The notes: generated by a model not told the origin, from the sequence alone. Counted from the stretch's first letter, positions 1-10,066 are shown. The stretch is DNA of 64,000 bases from Parapedobacter lycopersici (GCF_024643285.1 NZ_JAMSLW010000006.1:297987-361986); one strand, 5' to 3'. A program made the numbers and translations.

Positions 1-1991
1 TCGATATCGGCATCTGCGAGGTGAGCGGTATTTTCCTCCAGCCAGGCAATGACATCCGAAACAGATTCTTTCCGGTCGTCCCAGGCTTTCAGGTTGATCA
101 TGCCCATGCCATACGATGCCCCGGACACTTCCGTAATGATGCTGTACCCGGCCAGCGTAGACACGGTCTCTACCGCCCCGTGGCCGCGGCTGATGGAGTC
201 GACCTGGTTAAGTACCGCGATGGTCCGGTCTACCGTTGCGCCCGGCGGCGTGGTTACGTTCACGTAGATCATGCCCTGATCTTCTGTGGGTATAAATCCG
301 GAGGGCAGCACACTGCTGGTTCCCCAGGTTGCCACAAAAAATGCAGCCAGAAGCCCCAGGGTAATCACCCGTCGGCCCGCTATTTTTCCGATCAGCCCGG
401 CATAACGGGTGGATATCCGGTTGTACCAGTTGTTAAATCCGTTGAAAAACGAAGCCAGCCAGCCCTTGGACGCCGGCTTGTCGTGCGGCGACTTGAGGAA
501 GAGTGCACAAAGTGCAGGTGTCAGCGTTAAGGCGTTAATGCCGGAGATAACGATCGACGCGGCGAGTGTCAGTGAAAACTGCCTGTAAAAAACACCGACC
601 GGTCCGGAAAGAAAGGCCACAGGAACGAATACGGCAGACATTACCAGTGTAATGGCCACTACAGCCCCGCCGATTTCCTTCATTGCGGCCAGGGTAGCCT
701 CCAGCGGGGGCAGCCGGTCCTCCTCCATCTTCACGTGCACGGCTTCCACCACCACGATCGCATTATCCACCACAATTCCGATGGCCAGCACGAGCGCAAA
801 GAGCGTAAGCAAATTGATGGAGAACCCCAGTAGCTGCATGAAAAAGAGGGCGCCAACCAGGCACACCGGTACGGCCAGTGCCGGTATCAGCGTAGAGCGG
901 AAGTCCTGCAGGAAGATAAACACCACCAGGAATACGAGGAGAAACGCTTCCACGAGCGTACGGATTACTTCACTGATTGATGCGTCCAAAAAACGGGAAA
1001 CGTCGTAACTGACCGTATATTTCATGCCCGGCGGGAACGTGGATTCCTGCAATTCGCCCATGCGCTGTTTCACGTTTTCAATAACTTCCTGGGCGTTAGA
1101 CCCCGGCAGCTGCTTCATCATAATCGACGCCGAAGGACGGCCGTCGGTTTTGGATTCCATTTCATAGTCGAGCGACCCGAATTCCACATCGGCAATGTCG
1201 CGTACCCGGAGGATCGACCCGTCGGCATTCGCCCGGATGGGGATGTTGCGGTATTGTTCAGGCTCGGAAAATTTACCCGGATAACGCAGTACATACTGCT
1301 GCATGTTGACCCGCTGGTCCGATCCAATGCCCGTCTGTCCCGGAGCAGCCTCAATGTTCTGTGCGCGGAGCGCCGAAATGACCTCTTCGCTGGAAACGTC
1401 ATATGCGGCCATCCGGTCGGGTTTAAGCCAAACCCGCATCGCGTAGTCACGCGCACCCATAATCTGGGCAAAACCAACACCCTCGATCCGCTTCAGCTCC
1501 TTCAGAATGTTGATGTCGGTAAAGTTGTAAATGAATCGCTCATCGGCGGTGGCGTCATCGCTGTAGATGTTGAGGTACATGAGCATGCTGTTTACCTCTT
1601 TTTCCGTGGTTACACCGGCTTTGATGACCTCTTCCGGCAATTCGTCCAACACCGTGGTCACCCGGTTCTGCACGTTTACCGCCGCAATATCGGGGTCTGT
1701 GCCCACCTTAAAGAAAACCTGTATCAGGATGGTGCCGTTATTCGTTGCAACGGAGGTCATGTAAGTCATCCCCGCAACGCCGTTGATGGCCCGCTCAAGC
1801 GGGATGGCTACCGCATCGGTGCCCACTTCGGCATTGGCGCCTGTGTAGTTGGCCGTTACCACGACCGACGGTGGCACGATGTCCGGAAACTGGGTGACGG
1901 GCAGCGTAAACAGGGCAAGCACGCCCAGTAAGGTAATAAGCAAAGAGATGACCAGCGACAGCACCGGTCGTTTAATGAATGTCTCTAACAT
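1..1991 (-). CDS. RND efflux transporter permease (HAE1/AcrB type), 3' end outside window
   Basis: Inner-membrane proton-driven pump of a tripartite drug efflux system. About 663 N-terminal residues are visible, beginning MLETFIKRPVLSLVISLL, the standard HAE1 start with the first transmembrane helix. The porter-domain phrase VTQFPDIVPPSVVV follows, and a later membrane segment holds the family signature GIVVDNAIVVVEA of the proton-relay region (about residues 400-415). The start codon is at 1991-1989 and there is no stop before the left edge. The membrane fusion protein gene lies 30 bp upstream in the same direction, so the two are very probably one operon; an outer-membrane TolC-like gene would be expected beyond the left edge. 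Substrates cannot be told from sequence. Family assignment is firm. Confidence 0.95.
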   Translation of the reverse strand, partial: MLETFIKRPVLSLVISLLITLLGVLALFTLPVTQFPDIVPPSVVVTANYTGANAEVGTDAVAIPLERAINGVAGMTYMTSVATNNGTILIQVFFKVGTDPDIAAVNVQNRVTTVLDELPEEVIKAGVTTEKEVNSMLMYLNIYSDDATADERFIYNFTDINILKELKRIEGVGFAQIMGARDYAMRVWLKPDRMAAYDVSSEEVISALRAQNIEAAPGQTGIGSDQRVNMQQYVLRYPGKFSEPEQYRNIPIRANADGSILRVRDIADVEFGSLDYEMESKTDGRPSASIMMKQLPGSNAQEVIENVKQRMGELQESTFPPGMKYTVSYDVSRFLDASISEVIRTLVEAFLLVFLVVFIFLQDFRSTLIPALAVPVCLVGALFFMQLLGFSINLLTLFALVLAIGIVVDNAIVVVEAVHVKMEEDRLPPLEATLAAMKEIGGAVVAITLVMSAVFVPVAFLSGPVGVFYRQFSLTLAASIVISGINALTLTPALCALFLKSPHDKPASKGWLASFFNGFNNWYNRISTRYAGLIGKIAGRRVITLGLLAAFFVATWGTSSVLPSGFIPTEDQGMIYVNVTTPPGATVDRTIAVLNQVDSISRGHGAVETVSTLAGYSIITEVSGASYGMGMINLKAWDDRKESVSDVIAWLEENTAHLADADI

Positions 1992-2021
1992 GGTTTAATG
2001 AATAATGCGTTGAAATCTTAG

Positions 2022-3173
2022 TTAGCGGCCATCGGCGATAAGCCGGTTTTCACCCGGCCCGACCATTACCGGATTGATCGTCATTCCGTCCCTTAGGTTC
2101 TGCGTCCCTTCAAATACGATTTTATCACGCAGCTGCAGACCGCTTTCCACCATGTAGTAATGGCCTACGCGCTGTCCCGCCTGGAATGGCGTCATCACTA
2201 CCGTATGGTCGTCCATGACTTTATAAACGTAGGTGCGGTCCTGTATTTCGAAAACGGATTTCTGATGGACGGCCAGGTTTTGACCGTTTTGCATCGGTAC
2301 ACTGACCTTTCCGGAGGCCGCATGCTTGATCAGTCCGCCGGGGTTCGGAAACAAGGCGCGCAGCGATATGGTTCCCGTGGTTTCCTCAAACTCGTTTTCC
2401 GCAAATTCCGCAGTACCTTCGTGCGGGTAGGGTGCACCATTGGCAAGCGTCAGTCTCACCGGCAGGGTAAAGTCAACGGTACGCAGACTATCGTTGGTGA
2501 CAATGCCCAGGTATTCCTGTTCCGAAATGTCAAAATAAGCGTATACCTGGTCCAGGTCAGAGATGGAGGTCAGCAACATGCCTTCATCCAGTAAACTGCC
2601 TTCTTTCAGCGGGATGCGGTCGATCCGCCCTGAAAAAGGGGCGCGTATCGTCGTATAGGTAAGCTCCGTTTTTGCAAAATCGAGCAGCGAACGGGCCTCC
2701 TTAATCCTGGATTCGGCAGCGCTGCGCTGCGCTTCGGCTACTTTGAGGTCGGTTTCCGATACAATGTTCTTCGCGACAAGCAGTTTCGTGCGCTCCACTT
2801 CGAGCATCGTGGTCTGCCCATCGGCAATGGCATTTTCCAGTACCGCTTCCGCGCGGGCAACCGCTGTCAGGTGTTCCGTGTCATTCAGCTTAAACAGGGG
2901 CTGCCCGGCCGCTACTTCAGCACCTTCGTCAATGTATATTTTTTCAAGGAATCCCTTTAGCCGGGTGCGGATTTCCACGTTCTTGATTGCCTGTATACTG
3001 GCAACATACTCGTGATATACCGTGGTGTCAAGCAGCGAAACTTCGGCCACAGGTGCCGAATGGTGCTGCACGTTGTCGTTTGCCTGTTCTGCATTTCCGC
3101 TACAGCCAATAAATGCAGTGATAAATAAACCGGAAGCAATGATTATGCGCCGTGAGGTGATTGTCGTATTCAT
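2022..3173 (-). CDS. RND efflux periplasmic adaptor (membrane fusion protein), lipoprotein
   Basis: Adaptor linking the inner-membrane RND pump to an outer-membrane channel. The 383-residue product has a lipoprotein signal peptide ending FIGC (Cys 24). A biotinyl-lipoyl-like half (EIRTRLKGFLEKIYIDEGAEV, about residues 65-85), an alpha-helical hairpin (about 105-165), the second lipoyl half (TIRAPFSGRIDR), a beta-barrel and a C-terminal membrane-proximal domain follow in the usual AcrA/MexA order. Length is normal for the family. It is first gene of the efflux operon, 30 bp before the permease. A palindrome about 50 bp upstream may be its operator. Confidence 0.95.
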   Translation of the reverse strand: MNTTITSRRIIIASGLFITAFIGCSGNAEQANDNVQHHSAPVAEVSLLDTTVYHEYVASIQAIKNVEIRTRLKGFLEKIYIDEGAEVAAGQPLFKLNDTEHLTAVARAEAVLENAIADGQTTMLEVERTKLLVAKNIVSETDLKVAEAQRSAAESRIKEARSLLDFAKTELTYTTIRAPFSGRIDRIPLKEGSLLDEGMLLTSISDLDQVYAYFDISEQEYLGIVTNDSLRTVDFTLPVRLTLANGAPYPHEGTAEFAENEFEETTGTISLRALFPNPGGLIKHAASGKVSVPMQNGQNLAVHQKSVFEIQDRTYVYKVMDDHTVVMTPFQAGQRVGHYYMVESGLQLRDKIVFEGTQNLRDGMTINPVMVGPGENRLIADGR

Positions 3174-3221
3174 GGTCTTTATTCGTATTCGTTATGGTAA
3201 ATTGTTGTCAATGATGTTCGC

Positions 3222-3258
3222 TGCAACATAGCTGATGTTGCATCCAGCATAAAAGCTG
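3222..3258. promoter_or_regulatory. Candidate operator palindromes upstream of efflux operon
   Basis: A 21-bp perfect inverted repeat, TGCAACAT-agctg-ATGTTGCA (3222-3242), is followed directly by CCAGC-ataaaa-GCTGG (3243-3258). They lie 49-85 bp upstream of the adaptor start, where a TetR/MarR-type repressor of efflux genes would bind. No repressor gene is seen nearby, so the operator role is inference. The rest of 3174-3381 shows no gene I can support. Confidence 0.4.
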
Positions 3259-3381
3259 GACGTACCTATCCCTTCAGGGAATAAATAGATTTTAAAAATG
3301 GGAAATGATGAGCTGCCCCGCCATGACGCGGATAGCTACGGGGATGACACGCAACCCCGGGTGTGGAATGAAAAGATGGTA

Positions 3382-3753
3382 TTAGAACGGCTTCAGCCGG
3401 AACAGGAAGAGGTAATAACCTAACAGGCAAGAGATCCTGGTATCGAAATCCCAATACGTAAGCGGCTTACAGAATGCTAAAATCGGGGCAAAATCGATGC
3501 TTGTATTCTTTTTGGGAAGCGGTGTGGATATGCATTTTGCCGTTGATGGGCGGTAGTCATCGTATTGGACATCATCGGGCTTGGTATCGCCGCCGTCCGG
3601 AATGATGTTGAGCACATCCGCCAAAATGATCTCTACCAGCGGCGCGCCGTCAATAATGCCGGCACTGTTGGTCCCACGGACAGGGTTTCCCTGATAGAAA
3701 ACCGTGTTCACATAGGCAAGTAAAACAAGAAGGTAAAGCAGTCTCGTCCGCAT
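3382..3753 (-). CDS. Hypothetical small secreted or membrane-anchored protein
   Basis: Not recognised. From the ATG at 3753 the 123-residue product begins MRTRLLYLLVLLAYVNTVFYQ, an N-terminal hydrophobic segment that could be a signal peptide or anchor. A polar Asp-rich middle (DGGDTKPDDVQYDDYRP) and a hydrophobic tail near the C terminus follow. An upstream ATG at 3795 is possible but would only add residues before the hydrophobic segment. The gene lies between the efflux operon and divergent leuS. Composition resembles coding sequence, but there is no domain to anchor it, and the C-terminal part could be out-of-frame read-through. Confidence 0.45.
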   Translation of the reverse strand: MRTRLLYLLVLLAYVNTVFYQGNPVRGTNSAGIIDGAPLVEIILADVLNIIPDGGDTKPDDVQYDDYRPSTAKCISTPLPKKNTSIDFAPILAFCKPLTYWDFDTRISCLLGYYLFLFRLKPF

Positions 3754-3867
3754 ATTTGCCCGCGAAGATAGCAGATTTACGGCTACCATGTACACAGATC
3801 ACTTTTTTGTTACCGATCCGGCAGGACGGTCGTTTGCCCGCTCCGTAAACCGGTAATTGGCCCCCGT

Positions 3868-3917
3868 ACCGGCAGCTTCCTGCCGGTCGGGAGTTTCTTA
3901 AAAAAATCGTATTTTCG
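3868..3917 (+). promoter_or_regulatory. leuS upstream hairpin and possible -7 box
   Basis: ACCGGCAG-cttc-CTGCCGGT (3868-3887) is a perfect 8-bp hairpin with a tetraloop. About 20 bp further on, TATTTTCG (3910-3917) resembles the Bacteroidota -7 element TAnnTTTG and lies 25 bp before the leuS ATG. No good -33 box is seen, so the promoter call is weak. If the -7 box is right, the hairpin is upstream of the transcript and may be an operator or the end of another transcript. Confidence 0.35.
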
Positions 3918-3942
3918 CCGTTCGTATTCAATCTGTACATAA

Positions 3943-6732
3943 ATGGACTATAATCACCGGGCAATAGAGCAGAAGTGGCAAAAATTTTGGGCCGATAACC
4001 AGACATTCAAAGCAAGCAATACTTCCACGAAACCAAAATACTACGTGCTGGACATGTTTCCCTATCCATCAGGGGCAGGCTTGCATGTGGGCCATCCCCT
4101 GGGATATATTGCCTCGGATATATTTGCCCGGTATAAGCGGGTCAAGGGCTTCAACGTGCTGCATCCCATGGGGTACGATTCCTTTGGATTGCCAGCCGAA
4201 CAGTATGCTATCCAGACCGGGCAGCACCCCGCCATTACCACGGCAGCGAATATCAGCCGGTATCGCGAGCAGCTTGATAACATCGGCCTTTCGTTCGACT
4301 GGAGCCGTGAGGTGCGTACGAGCGACCCGGAATATTACCGGTGGACACAATGGATCTTTATGCAGCTGTTTGACGCCTGGTATAACAAGGCATCGGACAG
4401 GGCAGAACCCATCCGCAGCCTGATCACCCATTTTGAAACCCGGGGGAGTTCGGGCGTGCTTGCCGTATCGGATGAGGATACCGCCGCATTTACGGCGGCG
4501 GAATGGGCAGGTTTCAGTGATGCCGAAAAACAGCGGGAGCTGCTCAAATACCGCCTGGCCTACCTGCGTGAAAGCACCGTGAACTGGTGTGCGGCGTTAG
4601 GTACCGTGCTGGCCAATGACGAGGTGATCAACGGGGTATCCGAACGGGGGGGCTATCCCGTGGAACAGAAGAAAATGATGCAGTGGAGCATGCGCATCAC
4701 GGCCTATGCCGAGCGCTTGCTTACCGGACTGGAAACAGTCGACTGGCCGGAGCCGCTGGTGGAGATGCAGCGGAACTGGATCGGGAAAAGCATTGGCGCC
4801 AGTGTCAGGTTTGCCGTTCCGTCGCTTGCGCCGGACGTGGCGATCGAAGTATTTACTACCCGGGTGGATACCATCTACGGGGTAAATTGCCTGGTGCTGG
4901 CCCCGGAGCACGACCTGGTGTCGCAGCTGACGACCGCAGAACAGCAGGCTGAGGTAGAAGCCTACATTGCCCATACAGGCAAGAAATCGGAACGCGACCG
5001 GATGGCGGACGTGAAGACCGTTTCGGGTGCATTCACCGGAAGCTATGCCGAGCATCCGTTAACTGGAAAAGAGATCCCCATCTGGATTGCCGATTACGTG
5101 CTGGCCGGCTACGGTACGGGAGCCGTGATGGCGGTACCTTCGGGCGACCAGCGCGACTACCTGTTTTCCATGCACTTCGGCCTGTCGATCATCCCCATTT
5201 CGGATGCCCAGCAGCTCGACGGGCAGGCCGACCCCACAAAAGCCGGCCGGTATATTAATTCCGACATCATTAACGGCCTTACCTATCACGAGGCGGTTGA
5301 CGTATTGATCAAACAACTGGAAGCCACGGGTGCCGGGGAAGCGACCATCAACTACCGGATGCGTGACGCGATTTTCGGTCGGCAGCGGTATTGGGGGGAG
5401 CCCGTGCCGGTATACTTTAAAGACGGATTTCCGCAACTGATCGAAGCAAGCGAGCTGCCGCTGGTGCTACCCGAGATTGACAAATATCTGCCCACGGAAA
5501 GCGGCGAGCCGCCGCTCGGCCGGGCGGGCGACTGGAAATACCGGGGACAGTTCGATTACGAACTGAGCACCATGCCGGGCTGGGCCGGCTCAAGCTGGTA
5601 TTGGTACCGGTATATGGATGCGCACAACAGCAATGCGCTTGTTTCACCCGAAGCGGTGAACTACTGGCAGGCAGTCGACCTGTATATCGGTGGTTCCGAA
5701 CACGCAACCGGTCACCTGCTGTACAGCCGTTTCTGGAATAAATTCTTAAAAGACCTCGGGTACGTACCTGAAGAGGAGCCGTTTAAAAAACTCATCAACC
5801 AGGGCATGATCCAGGGGCGGAGCAGTTTTGTTTACCGCGTGCTCGATACGGAGGGAAGGGGCACCAATACGTTTGTATCCTACGGATTGAAAGAACAGTA
5901 CACCACCGTGCCGTTGCACGTTGATGTCAATATCGTAAGCAACGATGTACTCGATATCGAAAAGTTCCGGCAGTTCCGGCCGGATTTTGCCAATGCGGAA
6001 TTTATCCTCGAAAACGGAAAATATAATTGCGGGCATGAAGTAGAGAAGATGTCGAAATCCAAATACAATGTGGTGAACCCGGACGATATTATCGAACAAT
6101 ACGGTGCCGATACACTGCGGATGTATGAAATGTTCCTGGGCCCGCTGGAGCAGAGCAAGCCCTGGAACACCAACGGCATCGAAGGAGTATATAAGTTCCT
6201 GCGCAAGCTATGGAAGCTGTTCCACGACGCGGAGGGCAATTTTTCGGTCAGCCACGGGGAGCCGGACCGGGCCGAGTTGAAGGCCCTGCACAAAATCATC
6301 AAAAAGGTAGCGGAAGATATCGAGCGGTTTTCGTTCAATACGTCTGTTTCATCTTTCATGATCTGCGTAAACGAACTGACTGACCTGAAATGTAATAAGG
6401 CGGCGATATTGCAGGAACTATGCATTGTGCTGTCGCCTTACGCACCCCACATCACCGAAGAATTGTGGGCGTTGCTGGGTAACACGCCGGGGACATTGTC
6501 TGAAGCGGCATATCCGGAATTTAATCCGGATTACCTGGTGGAAAGTGAATTTTCCTATCCCATTTCCGTAAACGGAAAGATGCGGATGAACCTTTCCCTG
6601 CCACTGAGTTTGGAAACGGGGGAAATTGAGCAGGCGGTACTGGCAAATCCGGATGTGCAGCGCTATCTGGACGGAAAACCCGTACGCAAAGTGATCGTGG
6701 TGAAAGGCCGGATTGTGAATGTGGTGGTGTAG
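3943..6732 (+). CDS. leuS: Leucyl-tRNA synthetase
   Basis: Charges tRNA-Leu with leucine in the cytoplasm. The 929-residue class I synthetase shows the HIGH-type motif HVGH at 48-51 inside [16 protein letters not shown] and the KMSKS loop at 702-706. The CP1 editing domain lies between ([18 protein letters not shown]). A C-terminal anticodon-binding region ends with the usual [14 protein letters not shown]. An insertion around residues 140-200 makes it somewhat longer than the E. coli enzyme, as is common in Bacteroidota. The ATG at 3943 gives the conserved N terminus [13 protein letters not shown]. The 11-bp periodic repeat array begins 38 bp after the stop. Confidence 0.98.
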   Translation: MDYNHRAIEQKWQKFWADNQTFKASNTSTKPKYYVLDMFPYPSGAGLHVGHPLGYIASDIFARYKRVKGFNVLHPMGYDSFGLPAEQYAIQTGQHPAITTAANISRYREQLDNIGLSFDWSREVRTSDPEYYRWTQWIFMQLFDAWYNKASDRAEPIRSLITHFETRGSSGVLAVSDEDTAAFTAAEWAGFSDAEKQRELLKYRLAYLRESTVNWCAALGTVLANDEVINGVSERGGYPVEQKKMMQWSMRITAYAERLLTGLETVDWPEPLVEMQRNWIGKSIGASVRFAVPSLAPDVAIEVFTTRVDTIYGVNCLVLAPEHDLVSQLTTAEQQAEVEAYIAHTGKKSERDRMADVKTVSGAFTGSYAEHPLTGKEIPIWIADYVLAGYGTGAVMAVPSGDQRDYLFSMHFGLSIIPISDAQQLDGQADPTKAGRYINSDIINGLTYHEAVDVLIKQLEATGAGEATINYRMRDAIFGRQRYWGEPVPVYFKDGFPQLIEASELPLVLPEIDKYLPTESGEPPLGRAGDWKYRGQFDYELSTMPGWAGSSWYWYRYMDAHNSNALVSPEAVNYWQAVDLYIGGSEHATGHLLYSRFWNKFLKDLGYVPEEEPFKKLINQGMIQGRSSFVYRVLDTEGRGTNTFVSYGLKEQYTTVPLHVDVNIVSNDVLDIEKFRQFRPDFANAEFILENGKYNCGHEVEKMSKSKYNVVNPDDIIEQYGADTLRMYEMFLGPLEQSKPWNTNGIEGVYKFLRKLWKLFHDAEGNFSVSHGEPDRAELKALHKIIKKVAEDIERFSFNTSVSSFMICVNELTDLKCNKAAILQELCIVLSPYAPHITEELWALLGNTPGTLSEAAYPEFNPDYLVESEFSYPISVNGKMRMNLSLPLSLETGEIEQAVLANPDVQRYLDGKPVRKVIVVKGRIVNVVV

Positions 6733-6769
6733 GCACGGGCCAGGCGTACAGGGAATTGTCCGATAGTTC

Positions 6770-7004
6770 TTCGAGGCGTGTTCGACTGCTCTTCGAGGGC
6801 TGTTCGAGTCCGCTTCGGGACTTCTTCGACCCTTGTTCGGGGCGGCTTCGACTCCGCTTCGAGTGCGCTTCGGGGCTGCTCGGCACGCAATGCGTTGCGC
6901 TCCGAAGGCCTTCGAAGGATTCCCGAAACCACGCCGACGGAATCCCGAACGATTGTCGAAGCAGACTGGATAAAACTCCGGTGCGGCGCCGAAGCACACC
7001 CGGA
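6770..7004. repeat. Mirrored 11-bp periodic TTCG/CGAA repeat array (copy 1)
   Basis: Between leuS and the DPP IV gene, TTCG recurs ten times at exactly 11-bp steps (starts 6770, 6781, 6792, 6803, 6814, 6825, 6836, 6847, 6858, 6869) with variable bases between. After a centre with CGCAA-tgcg-TTGCG (6886-6899), the reverse-complement motif CGAA or a one-base variant recurs near the same step (6903, 6913, 6924, 6935, 6946, 6957, 6979, 6990, 7001). The element is thus a long imperfect inverted array. It is not coding: an 11-bp step cycles through all frames, so it merely stays free of stops and gives 11-residue pseudo-repeats. A second copy is at 49441-49570. No known repeat family is recognised. 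Confidence 0.85.
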
Positions 7005-7034
7005 AGCGGAATAGCCAATAAAAACAATACGATA

Positions 7035-9158
7035 ATGATGAAAAACATGTTTTCGTTGGGCATTTGCCTATCCTTATTTCTTGCAGTCCCGGCAGCCGCC
7101 CAAACCAAACGGCTCGACCTGGACCAGGCCTGGGGCATCAAACGTTCGCTGACTAAACCGATCAACACCATTGAAGGGTGGGCGGATGCCCGGCATTACA
7201 TCGAATACGATACACAGGCGCGACAGCTGTATGCGGTAGACAGCAAGACCGGGCAACGCCGGACTTACACGCCGCCGCCCAGCAGCGATACAGAAGTCTA
7301 TATCCAGGATAAGGATATCTATATCCGGGAGGGCGGCCAAGCTCCCCGGAGGCTGACACAGTCGCCCGCTGAAGAAGAAAAAAATCCCACGCTCTCGCCG
7401 GACAACCGGTATGTGGCATTTACCCGGAATAATGACCTTTATGCCATCAGCGTGCCGGATGGCCGCGAAATCCGCTACACCAGCGATGCCACGGACGTCA
7501 TCTACAACGGATGGGCATCGTGGGTATATTATGAAGAGATCCTGGGCCGTCCGACGCATTATAAGGCCTTTTGGTGGTCGCCAGACAGCAAATCGTTAGC
7601 CTTTATGCGTTTCGATGATACCGAGGTGCCCATGTTCCCGATCTTTGGCTCAAAGGGCCAACATGGTTATGTGGAACAGACACGCTACCCCAAGGCAGGT
7701 GATCCCAACCCAAAGGTACGGGTCGGGTTTGTGCCGGTGGAGGGCGGGGAAACCGTGTGGGCCGCGTTCAACGAGAACGACGACCAGTATTTCGGCCAGC
7801 CGTACTGGAGCTACGACAGCAACTCACTGATGGTGCAATGGATGAACCGCGACCAGACAAACCTTAAATTTTATGCGATAGATCCCGTATCGGGCAGCAA
7901 AAAGGAGATATATGACGAGAAACAGGAAGCCTGGATTGACCTGAGCCACGCCGAACGCATTACCTACCTCAAAGACAACAAACATTATATCTTAAAAAGC
8001 GATAAGACCGGCTGGGCCCATTATTACCTGTACACGCTGGATGGTACGTTGGTTAATCCGATTACTGCGGGCCCGTGGCAGGTATCCGCATTGCAGCTGG
8101 TGGATGAGCAGAACCGGGTGATCTACTTTACTGCCCGGAAAGAACATTCGACAACGGAAGACCTGTACCGCGTTAATTACGATGGCAGCGGTCTGCGGCG
8201 GCTGACATTCGGCAATTACACCCATGAAGTGCATGTGGCACCCGACGGCGCACATTTTATTACCACCTATTCCAATGTGGAAACGCCGACGAAAATTGCC
8301 CTGCTTGATAACCGCGGCAAACTGATCCGCGAACTGGCCGACAGCCGGGCGGATGATTTTTCAGATTACCGCTATGGCCGGACTGAAATGATTACCATCC
8401 CTACGCCGGATGGCTATGCGTTGCCGGCTACCATTACATGGCCGACGGACTTTGACGAAACCAAACCCCATCCGGTTATCTTCAGCATCTATGGCGGTCC
8501 AGACGCGGGAACGGTAAAAAACACCTGGAAAGGAACCGCCAACCAGCACTGGGCCAACGAGGGTATTGTCCAGATCGCCGTGGATCACCGGGCGTCCGGT
8601 CATTTCGGGAAGCAGGGCGTTGCACTCATGCACCGCAACCTGGGTAAATGGGAAATGGAAGATTACATCACGGCAGCCAAATGGCTAAAGAGCAAACCCT
8701 GGGTGGCCAAAGATAAGCTGTTGATTACCGGACACAGTTACGGTGGGTACATTACCTGCCTGGCGTTAACCAAAGGGGCGGATTACTTTGATTACGGCAT
8801 CGCCGGCGCGCCGGTGACCAGCTGGGAGCTCTACGATACGCATTACACCGAACGGTTCATGGATACCCCGCAGGATAACCCCGAAGGCTATAAGAACGGC
8901 TCAGTATTGACCTACATTGATCAGTATAAAGGCGTATTACGCATTATGCACGGCGATATGGACGACAATGTGCATATGCAGAACACGATTCAGCTGATTG
9001 ACGAACTGCAGAACGCCGGAAAGCATTTTGAACTGATGATCTATCCCGGGGGGAGACACGGCTGGACGGGCCCCAAAGTGGTGCACGACCGGATGGAGCG
9101 TATCCGGTTTTACTATCGGTACCTGTTGGAGAAGCCGGTTCCGGAAGCACTCAGATGA
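7035..9158 (+). CDS. S9 family dipeptidyl peptidase (DPP IV type), exported
   Basis: Serine exopeptidase that removes N-terminal dipeptides, probably Xaa-Pro, in the periplasm. From the ATG at 7035 the 707-residue protein has a signal peptide (MMKNMFSLGICLSLFLAVPA, cleavage near AAAQ), an N-terminal beta-propeller (about 40-450), and an alpha/beta-hydrolase domain. The hydrolase domain has nucleophile Ser 568 in GHSYGGY, acid Asp 643 in DDNVHMQN and His 675 in GGRHGW. The propeller carries the DPP IV-type YEE motif in WVYYEEILGR, which binds the substrate N terminus. The frame stays open upstream to 6756 through the periodic array, but that extension lacks a signal peptide and is rejected. 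It converges on the PAS-LuxR gene 22 bp away. Confidence 0.95.
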   Translation: MMKNMFSLGICLSLFLAVPAAAQTKRLDLDQAWGIKRSLTKPINTIEGWADARHYIEYDTQARQLYAVDSKTGQRRTYTPPPSSDTEVYIQDKDIYIREGGQAPRRLTQSPAEEEKNPTLSPDNRYVAFTRNNDLYAISVPDGREIRYTSDATDVIYNGWASWVYYEEILGRPTHYKAFWWSPDSKSLAFMRFDDTEVPMFPIFGSKGQHGYVEQTRYPKAGDPNPKVRVGFVPVEGGETVWAAFNENDDQYFGQPYWSYDSNSLMVQWMNRDQTNLKFYAIDPVSGSKKEIYDEKQEAWIDLSHAERITYLKDNKHYILKSDKTGWAHYYLYTLDGTLVNPITAGPWQVSALQLVDEQNRVIYFTARKEHSTTEDLYRVNYDGSGLRRLTFGNYTHEVHVAPDGAHFITTYSNVETPTKIALLDNRGKLIRELADSRADDFSDYRYGRTEMITIPTPDGYALPATITWPTDFDETKPHPVIFSIYGGPDAGTVKNTWKGTANQHWANEGIVQIAVDHRASGHFGKQGVALMHRNLGKWEMEDYITAAKWLKSKPWVAKDKLLITGHSYGGYITCLALTKGADYFDYGIAGAPVTSWELYDTHYTERFMDTPQDNPEGYKNGSVLTYIDQYKGVLRIMHGDMDDNVHMQNTIQLIDELQNAGKHFELMIYPGGRHGWTGPKVVHDRMERIRFYYRYLLEKPVPEALR

Positions 9159-9180
9159 GGCCGACAAAGGGGAGCGCGAT

Positions 9181-9945
9181 TTAAAGCCACCCCTTATTAA
9201 GGGCCAGCTGTACCAGTTCGAGGACCGATGAGGTATTGGTTTTGCGGTAGATGTTTTTGCGATGCGTAGCGACAGTGGTGGTGCTGATGTGCAGGTCATC
9301 CGCAATTTGTTTGGTGGTCTGGTTCCGGGCCAGCAGTTCCAGAATCTGTTTTTCGCGGCGGGTAAGGATATTTACGGAAGGCGTGAGCCGCCGGACGGGA
9401 TCGACATCAATATACGAAGGTTCACCCTCCAATCCAATAAAGGACAGCACCATCCGGTTATCTTTCTTTAGGTGGCTGATGTCGGTATGCACCACAAACG
9501 TGCGCAGCACGGCACCCTCATCATCCGTCTGGATGGTAACCACCTGCTGGAGCACGCGGATGTAGCTGCCGTCGCTTCTGCGTATCCGGTAATCATAACG
9601 GCTTTTGTACCGGGTTACTTTATCAGGGGGCAGCTGCGACCAGAACCGGGTAACCGTCGCTTCGAAATCAAGAAAATAGGGGAGGTCCTCCGGGTGGATC
9701 TTATCCATTAATAAATCCAGCGTAAGCGCTTCCGGTTTATAGCCGATGACATCAATGACGTTGCTGCTGGCGTATTCAATTTTCATTTCCGGGGGATTGA
9801 ACACCATGTAATAATAGTCGCCTACCTGAAAGACATGAAGCAGCTTTTTATAGAGTTCAATTTCCAATGTTAGCTCACCCGGCGTCTTATGCTGGGCAAT
9901 TTCCGTCCATATTTTCCTCGCTTGGTCTAAGATGAGTTTTTCCAT
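9181..9945 (-). CDS. PAS domain LuxR-family transcriptional regulator
   Basis: DNA-binding regulator of 254 residues. An N-terminal helical segment precedes a PAS_3-type sensor domain (about residues 50-165; IEYASSNVIDVIGYKPEAL and HPEDLPYFLDFEATV). A C-terminal GerE/LuxR helix-turn-helix follows (about 190-250; LTRREKQILELLARNQTTKQ and ISTTTVATHRKNIYRK). There is no receiver-domain phospho-acceptor, so input probably comes through the PAS domain (ligand unknown). It diverges from the 10247 gene across a 301-bp gap that holds an inverted repeat; autoregulation or control of that neighbour is possible but unproved. Confidence 0.9.
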   Translation of the reverse strand: MEKLILDQARKIWTEIAQHKTPGELTLEIELYKKLLHVFQVGDYYYMVFNPPEMKIEYASSNVIDVIGYKPEALTLDLLMDKIHPEDLPYFLDFEATVTRFWSQLPPDKVTRYKSRYDYRIRRSDGSYIRVLQQVVTIQTDDEGAVLRTFVVHTDISHLKKDNRMVLSFIGLEGEPSYIDVDPVRRLTPSVNILTRREKQILELLARNQTTKQIADDLHISTTTVATHRKNIYRKTNTSSVLELVQLALNKGWL

Positions 9946-10066
9946 TGATAGGTTGGTTGGTTGCGTTAAGGTGCTGCAATATACAAAAAAATAGGTGCCT
10001 GGGCCAACACCCCGGCCGGATCGGGTGCCGTAACAAGGGAAAAACAGCAGAAAATCAAAAAACAGT

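Noticed and set aside
3266..3454. 62-codon minus-strand frame below the efflux operon
   Set aside because: Overlaps the tail of the 3382-3753 frame, is proline/histidine-rich and has no signal or domain; probably non-coding.
6756..7034. N-terminal extension of the DPP IV peptidase through the repeat array
   Set aside because: It would put 93 low-complexity residues before a perfect signal peptide that starts at 7035.
6521..7171. Long open frames on both strands through the 6.77-7.0 kb region, with 11-residue repeats rich in Arg, Ser and Glu
   Set aside because: An 11-bp step passes through all three frames and so makes 11-residue repeats everywhere. The frames overlap leuS and the peptidase signal peptide, and have no plausible start or domain.
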